From NCBI RefSeq assembly GCF_004764705.1, contig NZ_SHLX01000005.1, forward strand, positions 274,385-338,384: a stretch of 64,000 nucleotides of DNA, in the 5' to 3' direction. The stretch is from Paenibacillus cymbidii (lineage in GTDB: Bacteria; Bacillota; Bacilli; Paenibacillales; NBRC-103111). Position 1 is the stretch's first letter; each line of letters opens with the position of its first letter. Positions 49,340 to 57,952 of the stretch are shown here, in pieces. The notes below the pieces were generated by a model. The model was given only the letters and a program-made list of their open reading frames with translations, did no database searches and had not been told where the DNA came from. The position numbers and the translations under genes are program-made.

Positions 49340-51238
49340 TCACCCCAACAATATATCCGTATGGTAATAGCATGAACCGGGCGTTATTGTGTTTCGTTGC
49401 GCAACAGGCAAGATATAAACCTCTAGCGCAATGCCGTTCTTATGTGCCTCTACTTCCACCCTATGGGTTCCAGCAGCTAAAGTCAGCTCTGCCCATTGTT
49501 GCTTCGGGGCGCGATGATACGCCGGCATAAACTCCAACGTTTCCATGCATGCAATGATAACTTGACCGTTTAGCTTCAGCTTTATGGGACCATTAGCTGC
49601 TGAAATGAGTCGAACCTTGCGTTCGATCGGATTAGTCAGCGTAGTTTGCGCTCGGTAGGCTCCGTCAGCCAACAATTCATCAGAATCCAGTCCAAATGCC
49701 TTTTCCCAGTCCAATCGGTTCCCAGGGACATATATTTCTTTTCCCTCGTCACCTTCCGGTCCCCAGACGATCCACTTTGACGCACTGACCAGTGAGAAAG
49801 ACACTTTCTGAACAGCCCATACCGCATTATCATGACTCCTTGTCCAACGAAAAGCGAGCAAGTGGCTTGCAGTTGCAACCGTTGATGCTCGGATTTCTGC
49901 GTCCCACTGGAAGGATTCGTCAGGCTGCAGGCTGACCTCATGCGCATTCGGACCTTCCCAGCCCAAAGGCAATTCAAGCGCGATGTTGCCGACAATAGGG
50001 GTTAGCGAACGATTCGTAAAAGTGAAATGCAATGTCTTCCTTTGACCCGCTCCAATAGCCGGACCTTCCGAGCCAAAGTCAATGACCAGTTCGGCGTCAG
50101 GACAGCTTCGAGTTCCTTGGGGCAGCAAATAGCGAACCGATGTTGCTTTTCTATCCCAAAGCTCAATTATTGCTGGATCAGACTCTTCTGATCCATCCGA
50201 ATTCGGTAGTCGGTTCCAAGATGTTAAAAAGTCGGCATGCACCAGAATGCCCGTGTCCCAAGCGGCCAATATCTGTTTGCCCATTCGGATTGTTCGGCAG
50301 GTAAGCTCGTCCAAATTTTTAGGCGCAGGGAATCCTTTGATTGGAGGACTGACAACGATTCGATCACCAATCGGATTCGCCCACTTTTCAGGCAAGCCTT
50401 CCGCTCCCAGCAGCATTCCCAATATAGCACCCAGAGTTGCCGCGGTACAATCCGTATCGTAACCGCAGTTGACGGCTTTCAAAATAGCATCTTCAAAATC
50501 TTCACCATACAACCATCCAAGGATTGTAAATGCTATATTTTGCGGAGTGTCTGAAAAATTTTCATCGCCGTGGTGTTGCAGAATAAGCGAACGCGCTTCT
50601 AACCAATCTTTCCCTTCCTGATGCCAACGAATCAGATCTTTCAGCGCTTTGGCGGTGCGGCACTCCCCGGGGATATAGCTCATTCCAATTTCGATCAACC
50701 GATCCCGGTCGTTCTCAAAGAAAATGGCGCTCTCCAAAGCAGCAAAAAACATTTCACCATATACTCCCTCCCCGCCAGCATGGTCTACAATCGCATCATG
50801 ATATGCATAGCGAGCCGCAATTCCCGGCGCTCCAGGTGCCGTCATTGCCCATATTTCAGAACGTATAGGAGACCCCATACAGTTGTTGAATGGATTGTTG
50901 AACCAACCTGCAACCGGCGGGAGAAGACCTCTTCGCAAATTCGTCAGGGCATAACCGTATTCATCATACTGGAAAAAGACGTGTTCCAACCATTCTTGCC
51001 CAAGCTCATGAGCAGTCAATCCCGGACCATACTGCTCTAAGGCGTGCAGCCACACCAATTGCAAGTCCAAGTCATCATTTTCCAGCGGACCGTCCGGCAG
51101 CTCCCGATAATAGGTCAATTCAAGCAACTCTTTTATGCCTTCGACCGGTCCTCCAAGCGTCCCCCCAATATTTTTACCAAGCCATCCCCCGTATACGATG
51201 CGATAGTAGTCTTGTTCATTTAATATGCTTGTATTCAT
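49340..51238 (-). CDS. ADP-ribosylglycohydrolase-family protein with C-terminal beta-sandwich region
   Basis: A 632-residue cytosolic protein. The first ~330 residues match the ADP-ribosylglycohydrolase fold: GGWLGKNIGGTLGGPVEG, ENDDLDLQLVWLHAL and CGYDTDCTAATLGAILGMLLG, the last holding the acidic metal-binding residues of the family. The rest is beta-rich with no clear match. GGAGG precedes the ATG. It ends an operon of kinase, regulator, binding protein and two permeases, so here the family probably acts on an imported N- or O-glycoside rather than on ADP-ribosylated protein; this is inferred from context. Confidence 0.85.
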   Translation of the reverse strand: MNTSILNEQDYYRIVYGGWLGKNIGGTLGGPVEGIKELLELTYYRELPDGPLENDDLDLQLVWLHALEQYGPGLTAHELGQEWLEHVFFQYDEYGYALTNLRRGLLPPVAGWFNNPFNNCMGSPIRSEIWAMTAPGAPGIAARYAYHDAIVDHAGGEGVYGEMFFAALESAIFFENDRDRLIEIGMSYIPGECRTAKALKDLIRWHQEGKDWLEARSLILQHHGDENFSDTPQNIAFTILGWLYGEDFEDAILKAVNCGYDTDCTAATLGAILGMLLGAEGLPEKWANPIGDRIVVSPPIKGFPAPKNLDELTCRTIRMGKQILAAWDTGILVHADFLTSWNRLPNSDGSEESDPAIIELWDRKATSVRYLLPQGTRSCPDAELVIDFGSEGPAIGAGQRKTLHFTFTNRSLTPIVGNIALELPLGWEGPNAHEVSLQPDESFQWDAEIRASTVATASHLLAFRWTRSHDNAVWAVQKVSFSLVSASKWIVWGPEGDEGKEIYVPGNRLDWEKAFGLDSDELLADGAYRAQTTLTNPIERKVRLISAANGPIKLKLNGQVIIACMETLEFMPAYHRAPKQQWAELTLAAGTHRVEVEAHKNGIALEVYILPVAQRNTITPGSCYYHTDILLG

Positions 51239-51326
51239 GTGAAAACCTCCGATGTCGGCTATTAAGGCGATGACCTCGTATTGGAGCGGTTCCTTGATCG
51301 ATCCATGCCTTCGATTCGATAAAACA

Positions 51327-52154
51327 CTAGCCCTTTACAGAGCCAATTACTAGTCCTTGAAGCATATACTTCTGAGTGAAAAGAAATAACACAATGATCG
51401 GTAATACCGTCATCACACTCGCGGCAAAGATGGGACCGTAATCAACCGACTGATTATTGCCGATAAATTGATAGATTAATGGCATTAATGTCATGTGCTT
51501 CTGTTGATTCAGAAAAATCAACGGGGTTAAAAAATCATTCCAAAGCCCATAAACGTGGGTGATCACGTAGGTGCCTGTAGCAGGTAAAAGAAGCGGGAAT
51601 ACGATGGTCCAAAACATGCGGAATTTCCCTGAACCGTCAATGCTGGCTGACTCCTCAAGCTCCCGGGGGATTGACTTGGTAAATGCGGAGTACAAAAAGG
51701 CGGTAAACGGGATTTGCCCCGCAGTATAGAGAATGATAAGAAAAGTTCGTGTATTCATTAAATGCAAGGAAATGGCTAGCTTAAATAAAGGAATCAGGTT
51801 CCCGATGGACGGGATAATCATACCTGATAATAAAAATAGGTAAGCGAACCGAAAAAATTTCTGATTCATTCGAGTCAGAATATATCCCGCCATCGACCCG
51901 ATTATTATCGTTAGCATCAATGTACCAAGGGTAACGATCGTACTATTCATCAGCCCTTGGAAAAAATTGATTTTCTGAAATATTTTCTCGTACGAACCTA
52001 AATATAATGTCGTTGGAAAGCTGAAAGCATTATAAAAGTCCTTCGGTTCTTTAAAACTGCCTACGAACAAGAAGTAAATTGGATATAGAAATAGGAATGA
52101 AATGAGAATCAACAACATTTCCAGCGGGAGTGAAGTCATTTTTCTTTGGCTCAC
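51327..52154 (-). CDS. Carbohydrate ABC transporter permease, MalG-like (CUT1)
   Basis: A permease of about 275 residues with six membrane segments; ELEESASIDGSGKFRMFWTIVFPLLLP is the coupling loop and MLQGLVIGSVKG the typical end. The start is uncertain: GTG at 52154 lies 12 bases after GGGAGG, TTG at 52166 lies too close, and ATG at 52139 lacks a good site. It overlaps or abuts the upstream permease stop. Confidence 0.9.
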   Translation of the reverse strand: MSQRKMTSLPLEMLLILISFLFLYPIYFLFVGSFKEPKDFYNAFSFPTTLYLGSYEKIFQKINFFQGLMNSTIVTLGTLMLTIIIGSMAGYILTRMNQKFFRFAYLFLLSGMIIPSIGNLIPLFKLAISLHLMNTRTFLIILYTAGQIPFTAFLYSAFTKSIPRELEESASIDGSGKFRMFWTIVFPLLLPATGTYVITHVYGLWNDFLTPLIFLNQQKHMTLMPLIYQFIGNNQSVDYGPIFAASVMTVLPIIVLFLFTQKYMLQGLVIGSVKG

Positions 52155-52155
52155 T

Positions 52156-53028
52156 TTACAACTCAACCTCCCGACTGCGTGTGATGGAAAGCTGTATTAA
52201 GGTTAACCCTACGATGAAAACACTTAAAATAACGCCGGCAGCAGAAGCATACCCATAATCGCTGTCATGAAACGCCGCATTGAAGGTGGCAAGATATATG
52301 GTATATGATGCTTGACCGGGTCCGCCGTTCGTTAAGATAAAGGGCAAATCGAATAATTTTAGCGCCCCCACTACCGTTAAGAACATGACGACCGTAACGG
52401 TTGACATCAACATGGGAAGGGTAATAGTGCGGAATAAAGTCATCCCCTTTGCCCCTTCAATAGAGGCCGCTTCATAAATGTCTTTTGGGATGGATTGAAG
52501 TCCTGCCAAATAAATCACGGCGCAGAACCCGATGGCCTGCCACTGTGTTAGTAATATAATCGTTGGAAATGCAGTCTTAACCGTACCCAACCAATCATAC
52601 ACCCATTGCTCAAGACCGAGATTAGTTAAAATACTGTTTAATACACCGCCGTATTTCAGCAGCTGGCTCCAAATGACGGAAGTGACCACCATGCTGATGA
52701 TGACCGGAAAGTAAAACGCCGTTCGCAAATAAGCACGGGTTCGAAGATTTTGATTTAATACAACCGCCAATGCCAATGCAACGATGTTCTGAATAACGAC
52801 GCCGAAAACCGCCATTTTCATTGTGTTTTTCAGGCCTTGAATCATCCGAGGATCCGTAAAAAAAGCTGAATAATTGTGAATTCCGATATATTTCGCCTTG
52901 CTAACTGCATTCCAATCGGTAAACGAATAAAAGATGCTCAAAATAAACGGATAATAATTGAATACCGAAAAAAGCAACATTGCTGGCAATAGAAAGATAA
53001 CCGCTGTTATATAGGCGCGCTGCTTCAT
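52156..53028 (-). CDS. Carbohydrate ABC transporter permease, MalF-like (CUT1)
   Basis: A 290-residue permease with six membrane segments; ITAVIFLLPAMLLFSVFNYYPFILSIFYSFTDWN is the N-terminal part and YEAASIEGAKGMTLFRTITLPMLM the EAA loop. ATG at 53028 was chosen; ATG at 53040 is also possible. It is followed directly by the second permease and preceded by the binding protein. Confidence 0.92.
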   Translation of the reverse strand: MKQRAYITAVIFLLPAMLLFSVFNYYPFILSIFYSFTDWNAVSKAKYIGIHNYSAFFTDPRMIQGLKNTMKMAVFGVVIQNIVALALAVVLNQNLRTRAYLRTAFYFPVIISMVVTSVIWSQLLKYGGVLNSILTNLGLEQWVYDWLGTVKTAFPTIILLTQWQAIGFCAVIYLAGLQSIPKDIYEAASIEGAKGMTLFRTITLPMLMSTVTVVMFLTVVGALKLFDLPFILTNGGPGQASYTIYLATFNAAFHDSDYGYASAAGVILSVFIVGLTLIQLSITRSREVEL

Positions 53029-53131
53029 GCTCACTTCCATCACCCTGTCTATAAATTGTATTGCCGTTAGTCTAATTAAGGAATAAAATCCCAGTCGCAG
53101 TTACACTGCGACTGAGACCGTATGAAAGGAA

Positions 53132-54523
53132 TCACTCCGGAGCGAGACTGATTTTACTCTTGTTATCTTCGAATTTCTTCTGGGCCGCTTTCAAATCATC
53201 CGGATTGAATTTTACGCCGGATACGATTTTCGTTACCTCTTCTACCAGAACATCATTTCCTTGGCCAATATAGCCTGTCCAATCATTATGTGACTTCGCG
53301 CTTTTTACAAAGGATAATACTTCGTTCATGACTGGATTGTCATATTTGACGTCAATTCCGTCAATCGCCGAGGTGAAAAGGCTGCCGTTCAAAAACGGGG
53401 CATACACCTCGGGGCTTAAAATAACGGCAACAAGGTCCTTGGATTGTTGCATTAATTCCGTCTTTGCATTTATGGATAACGTTTGGTCGGTGGTTGGAGA
53501 AAGATCGACGTATCCTTTATCGTCGGAGACAGGAAAATAACCAAGGTCGAATTTCGCTGCGCCTTTCTTAAAATTATCATCCGCCGTACCCGGCATCCAT
53601 GGGCCTTGCATAATCATCGCGGCTTTGCCAGATGTAAACAAATCGGCCGATTGCGGCCAGTCGATACTGAGCGCATCTTTGTTCACATAATCTTTTTCCT
53701 TCAAAGTTTGGAAGTACTGCATAGCCGCCTGCATTTCCGGTCCATCCAAGCGTTTTATTCCATCATACAAATTCCTGCCGTACTTATCGTCGCTGCTATA
53801 TCCATAGTTTTGAACTACCGCATTAAAAAACAGTTTTACAGTCCAAGTGTCTTTAAACCCAAGCGCCAGTGGAATAATGCCGGCTTTTTTTATTTTTTCG
53901 CTAGCAGCGAATAATTCTTGCGTGTTCTTCGGAGCAGCGATACCAAGATCGGAGAATATTTTCTTGTTATACCAATATCCAGGGATGCCTACGCCCATTG
54001 ATGCACCAAACACTTTCCCGTCATATTTCTTGTATTCGTCCTTCGTTGCAAGGTAGGTAAACGATTTTTTCACGGAAGGAATTAACTTGCTAGCCCATGG
54101 TTCATTGGACAAATCGGCCAAGTATCCACCTTCCGTATATTTGTTCATGGTCGAATTAAAGATGACATCTGGTGCGGAATTCGACGCTAATTGGGCTGTC
54201 AATTTGCTCGAGTACGCTGCACCCAGCGTAATTTCCCATTGAATTGTCGCTTTCGGATAAATCTTTTTGTAGGCCGTTTCAATGTTCGTTTTGAAATTCT
54301 GCATGACCTGACGATCATCGATAAACCAGGCGCCAACTCGAATCGTAAATTCTTTTTGCTTTGCCGCATCCGGTGTCGAAGATGGAGCCGCACTGGCAGC
54401 ACCTGTCGTTGCCGCGGCGCTTGGTGCGCTGCTGGCCTGCGTCTCCTTTTTGCTGCTGCATCCAGCCAATAAAACGCCGAATGTCAACATAATCGAGCAT
54501 AAAACTATTGTCATTCTTTTCAA
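53132..54523 (-). CDS. Carbohydrate ABC transporter substrate-binding lipoprotein
   Basis: A 463-residue surface lipoprotein of the family-1 type. The signal peptide (MTIVLCSIMLTFGVLLAGC) ends in the lipobox LLAGC, followed by a Ser/Ala-rich linker and the binding domain (FTIRVGAWFIDDRQVMQNFKT, SNSAPDVIFNSTMNKYTEGG, GKAAMIMQGPWMPG). TTG at 54523 has GAGGGTGG six bases upstream. The promoter region at 54564-54600 is repeated in front of the large secreted gene. Confidence 0.92.
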   Translation of the reverse strand: MKRMTIVLCSIMLTFGVLLAGCSSKKETQASSAPSAAATTGAASAAPSSTPDAAKQKEFTIRVGAWFIDDRQVMQNFKTNIETAYKKIYPKATIQWEITLGAAYSSKLTAQLASNSAPDVIFNSTMNKYTEGGYLADLSNEPWASKLIPSVKKSFTYLATKDEYKKYDGKVFGASMGVGIPGYWYNKKIFSDLGIAAPKNTQELFAASEKIKKAGIIPLALGFKDTWTVKLFFNAVVQNYGYSSDDKYGRNLYDGIKRLDGPEMQAAMQYFQTLKEKDYVNKDALSIDWPQSADLFTSGKAAMIMQGPWMPGTADDNFKKGAAKFDLGYFPVSDDKGYVDLSPTTDQTLSINAKTELMQQSKDLVAVILSPEVYAPFLNGSLFTSAIDGIDVKYDNPVMNEVLSFVKSAKSHNDWTGYIGQGNDVLVEEVTKIVSGVKFNPDDLKAAQKKFEDNKSKISLAPE

Positions 54524-54563
54524 CGAATACCACCCTCTCATTTGCCTTTTTACTTGTGGTTTC

Positions 54564-54600
54564 ATTTTATCATCTGCTGAAAGGGACCAATAATAGCTGT
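54564..54600 (-). promoter_or_regulatory. Candidate YesN-type regulator site/promoter of the binding-protein gene
   Basis: A 37-base block with core TTTATCATCTGCTG and AAGGGACCAAT, read toward the binding-protein gene, recurs at 63023-63059 upstream of the large secreted gene with two changes. GATAAAAT at its gene-proximal end may be the -10 box. Because both genes sit next to the same regulator, the repeated block is a candidate for its binding site. Confidence 0.5.
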
Positions 54601-54618
54601 AATTTACCTTATTAAAGG

Positions 54619-56172
54619 CTATTTTTTACTCATTCGTACCTCTTCTCGATATTGACCAGGGGATTTACCGACATTTTTTTTAAAGATTTCGCTAAAGTGA
54701 TTCGCATCCTTAAAACCAACGGCATACGCCACCTCATAAGATTTGAGATCCGTTTGTATTAAAATTCGCTTCGCTTCCTCAATCCGGTAATCGAGCAGAA
54801 AGTCTTTAAAGTTCTTCTCCGTTTCTTTCTTGATGATCCGACTCAGATACGAATAATTGACATTTAGCCGTTCCGCAATCATCTGCAGCGTAAGATCCTC
54901 AGCATAATGCTGTACGATCATTTTCTTCATCTCGTGGATCAATCGTGAGGAGAAATCCGCCTTTTTCGTTTGAATTTGCTCAATCACTTGACGAAGGTAG
55001 GATTCGAGAAACTGCATCAGATCCGTTAAAATATTAAAAGCGAGCAGCTTTTCCCTAATCTCCACACGCTGTCCTGAAGATGTTGAAATCCCGTATTCTT
55101 GCAATAAAGACTCGGAGGATTCAATAATCTGCATATTAAAGTTTTGAATTTCGACCTTATTAAAGCCTTCCGTCAGCATTTTCTTGTAGGTGGAACGAAG
55201 GAATCCATATACCTCGTCCCAATCCCCTTTCTGCAGCAGCAGTGAAATTTCATTGCGCGAGATTTCTTGGGATCGGTTATGATCAAAGAACAATTGATCC
55301 AGAGCTTCATGGGCAATGATTGATTTTTTGCCTAACAGCATCCGGTATTCCATGCATTGGCCAATTTGCCGGATCCCCTCCGGCAATTGCAGAAACGAGG
55401 TTAGATGACGACTAACTCCAATCGATATACTTAGTGCGGCATCTTCCTTGCAAGCTGCCATAATCATTCTTGCCAAGTTCATAACGTGCGTCGAAGAGGG
55501 CTCCCCCATTTCATATAGATCATCAAAAAGCAAATAATAAATACCTGTTTGCGGAAGGGCAGTCCAAAAAGAAAAGGAGCTGTTTTTGAGGATCGCATCG
55601 ATTTTGTCTTTCAATCCCAAACGGGAAAAAGGTTGATACACATGATCCGCATCAGGCGAATTATCGATATCCACATACAACAATCGAAAGGATGTATCAT
55701 CCACATCATGATCGTTAAGCCACCATCGATTTTCATCATCCGAGTGAGCGGGATTACCCAAAAAAGCAAAAAATTCATCCTGCCAAAGCCATTCATTTTG
55801 GTGGGAAACGTATTTACGTAATAGAACGACACTTTTAACCAAATCTTCTGGTTTGAACGGCTTGGTTATAAAATCTACAATCCCCAGCTTTATCGCGTGC
55901 CTTGCATATTCAAAATCACTGTATGCGGTTAAAAAAATAATCGGCAACTCGGGGCGATCCTTTTTCACCTTCTCCGCAAATACAATACCGTCCATTATAG
56001 GCATTTTAATATCCGTAATGAGCACATCCGGCTTCAACCGGGTCATGATTTCGTAAGCTTCAAGTCCGTTGGAAGCAGTTCCTACCACCTTGCAGCCCGC
56101 ATGCTTCCATTCCGGCAGATCAGCGATAAACTCGCGAATTTCTTGTTCATCGTCAACAATTAATATATTCAA
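54619..56172 (-). CDS. Response regulator with AraC-type output, YesN-like
   Basis: A 517-residue regulator: receiver domain from NILIVDDEQEIREFI with the phosphorylated Asp in ITDIKMPIMDG, a middle region, and two AraC helix-turn-helix units at the end (LTLQMIAERLNVNYSYLSRIIKKETE and SYEVAYAVGFKDANHFSEIFKKNVGKSPGQYR). The start is TTG at 56172 with AAGGAG eight bases upstream. It is downstream of its kinase and upstream of the importer genes. Confidence 0.93.
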   Translation of the reverse strand: MNILIVDDEQEIREFIADLPEWKHAGCKVVGTASNGLEAYEIMTRLKPDVLITDIKMPIMDGIVFAEKVKKDRPELPIIFLTAYSDFEYARHAIKLGIVDFITKPFKPEDLVKSVVLLRKYVSHQNEWLWQDEFFAFLGNPAHSDDENRWWLNDHDVDDTSFRLLYVDIDNSPDADHVYQPFSRLGLKDKIDAILKNSSFSFWTALPQTGIYYLLFDDLYEMGEPSSTHVMNLARMIMAACKEDAALSISIGVSRHLTSFLQLPEGIRQIGQCMEYRMLLGKKSIIAHEALDQLFFDHNRSQEISRNEISLLLQKGDWDEVYGFLRSTYKKMLTEGFNKVEIQNFNMQIIESSESLLQEYGISTSSGQRVEIREKLLAFNILTDLMQFLESYLRQVIEQIQTKKADFSSRLIHEMKKMIVQHYAEDLTLQMIAERLNVNYSYLSRIIKKETEKNFKDFLLDYRIEEAKRILIQTDLKSYEVAYAVGFKDANHFSEIFKKNVGKSPGQYREEVRMSKK

Positions 56173-56196
56173 AGGGTTCTCTCCTTAAAAAGGGAT

Positions 56197-57852
56197 TTAA
56201 TGAAAAGTAATCGGCAAGGTTACCCTGGCAATCGTAATGTTCGTTTCTTGCAATAACGTGACCCCATAATCATGACCGTAATGAAAAAGGATGCGAGTAT
56301 TGACATTTTGCAATCCAGAACCAAGACCTTTTCGTTCATCATGATGTTCAGGTGCTTCGACAGGGTTACCAACCGAATTTTCTACTTCAATGATTAATTT
56401 GAAATCCGCTTCATAGGCCCTCACAACAACACGACCCTCAATTTGAAGTCGATCTATTCCATGTACAAACGCATTTTCCACAAGCGGCTGAAGAATGAGC
56501 TTTGGGATGGGAATAGACTTATAGGTGTCGGGAACATCAATTTCGAAATGCAGTCGGTTTCCATAACGCAGTTGATGAATTTGCAAATATTTCTCTACAA
56601 AGAAAATCTCCGTTTTCAATGGTACGAATGTATCCCCGGGCGCAATTGAAAAGCGGAAAATACCGCCAAGATTTTGCACAATATCGGGAATATGATCGGA
56701 TCCTTCTTTGGTTCTCGAAAGAATACTAATGTACTCTAGTGTGTTATATAAAAAATGGGGATTGATGTACATCCGTATCGCGGCTAATTCCGCTTCCTTC
56801 TGCAACAGCCCGGATTTATAGTTTTTTTCAATTAACTCTTGCGTCCTCATAACCAACTGATTGTATCCATTACAAAGGACAGCAATTTCATCCGTTGTTC
56901 GAACGTCGTTCATCAATCCATATTCTTCTTTTTCCGCCTTTCGCATCAATCGAGTCAACCTCATAATTGGCGCACTCACCCTTCTTAGAATCCAAAAAGT
57001 GATGAGAATTACAGCGAACCAGGAAATGAGTGTAACATAGACAGAGAAGAAGGCCTGCTTGGTAATAATTTGGCCTGGTTTTGAAGGAATCAGATAGACA
57101 TATTGAAAATCGGAGTATCGGGACTTTTGGGTTAGGGACACTTTGTTTGTCTGCAAGTGAAGATTTATTAACTTGCCAATTTTACTATCATCGTTTGCAG
57201 ATACGACAATATTATTGGCATTCGTTATGTAGAAATCATCATGCGGGAACTGCTCGTAAAGCTTCGTAACCTTCCGGACTTCAAGTGTCAGTATTAATCT
57301 CCCGATTTCAGTACCTGTACTTTTGTCGAATATTTTAAGATTGCAGGCCATTCTGTTGCGATCTGTGAAAAAGGCCCATTGCGGGATATAGTCAAACTCA
57401 AAGGGCATAATTTGGAATGCTTCGTCAAATTCAAGCGCAGTATTCGAACCTACGGAATAACTTTTTCCACTATTGCTTCGCAAATAAATGGTGTCCACAA
57501 AATCACCGACTGTTCGTTTCACATCCGTTTTTTCTGCTTGAAGAACATTCATGACAATAGGCTCTAATTCGTTCTGCTGCGCCTCATTCTTGCTTATCAG
57601 CAAAGTGGTGATAAACTTATTTTGACCCGTAAGATTGAGTTGTTTCGAGATGGCAGACAAGGTGCCATCTATTTTTTCCGATACTTCGGATAGGGTTTGC
57701 TGGGCAGTTTCGGTCGATTTCTTTTCCAATAAATTTTTCGATTTAGCATAGAATGAAACGCTAACAATTGATAACGGTACTAAGGTTAGCAGCGAGTAAA
57801 GAATGAGCATTTTGTACAATAACCTTGTTCGAATCCATTGAATCACTTTCAA
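56197..57852 (-). CDS. Sensor histidine kinase, YesM-type (HPK7)
   Basis: A membrane kinase of about 550 residues. It has a membrane segment (YKMLILYSLLTLVPLSIVSVSF), an extracellular sensor part, a second segment (FSVYVTLISWFAVILITFWIL), a HAMP-like linker (RRVSAPIMRLTRLMRK), then YINPHFLYNTLEY with the phosphorylated His and QPLVENAFVHGI as N-box. The chosen start is TTG at 57852, behind AGGGGGC; a longer frame starts at 57909. It should sense the same sugar that the importer takes up. Confidence 0.9.
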   Translation of the reverse strand: MKVIQWIRTRLLYKMLILYSLLTLVPLSIVSVSFYAKSKNLLEKKSTETAQQTLSEVSEKIDGTLSAISKQLNLTGQNKFITTLLISKNEAQQNELEPIVMNVLQAEKTDVKRTVGDFVDTIYLRSNSGKSYSVGSNTALEFDEAFQIMPFEFDYIPQWAFFTDRNRMACNLKIFDKSTGTEIGRLILTLEVRKVTKLYEQFPHDDFYITNANNIVVSANDDSKIGKLINLHLQTNKVSLTQKSRYSDFQYVYLIPSKPGQIITKQAFFSVYVTLISWFAVILITFWILRRVSAPIMRLTRLMRKAEKEEYGLMNDVRTTDEIAVLCNGYNQLVMRTQELIEKNYKSGLLQKEAELAAIRMYINPHFLYNTLEYISILSRTKEGSDHIPDIVQNLGGIFRFSIAPGDTFVPLKTEIFFVEKYLQIHQLRYGNRLHFEIDVPDTYKSIPIPKLILQPLVENAFVHGIDRLQIEGRVVVRAYEADFKLIIEVENSVGNPVEAPEHHDERKGLGSGLQNVNTRILFHYGHDYGVTLLQETNITIARVTLPITFH

Positions 57853-57908
57853 AGGAACGCCCCCTAACGGACTTTCACCCTTAAGCATCATGAGCTGCCG
57901 GGCGCACA

Positions 57909-57938
57909 CAAAACGACGATCCAGAGACCGTCGTTTTG
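57909..57938 (-). terminator. Hairpin between the large secreted gene and the kinase gene
   Basis: A near-perfect ten-base stem AAAACGACG and CGTCGTTTT with a ten-base loop, 15 bases past the stop of the large gene. The T residues lie within the stem, so it may act as a weak terminator. Confidence 0.5.
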
Positions 57939-57952
57939 ATTATACGATATTT

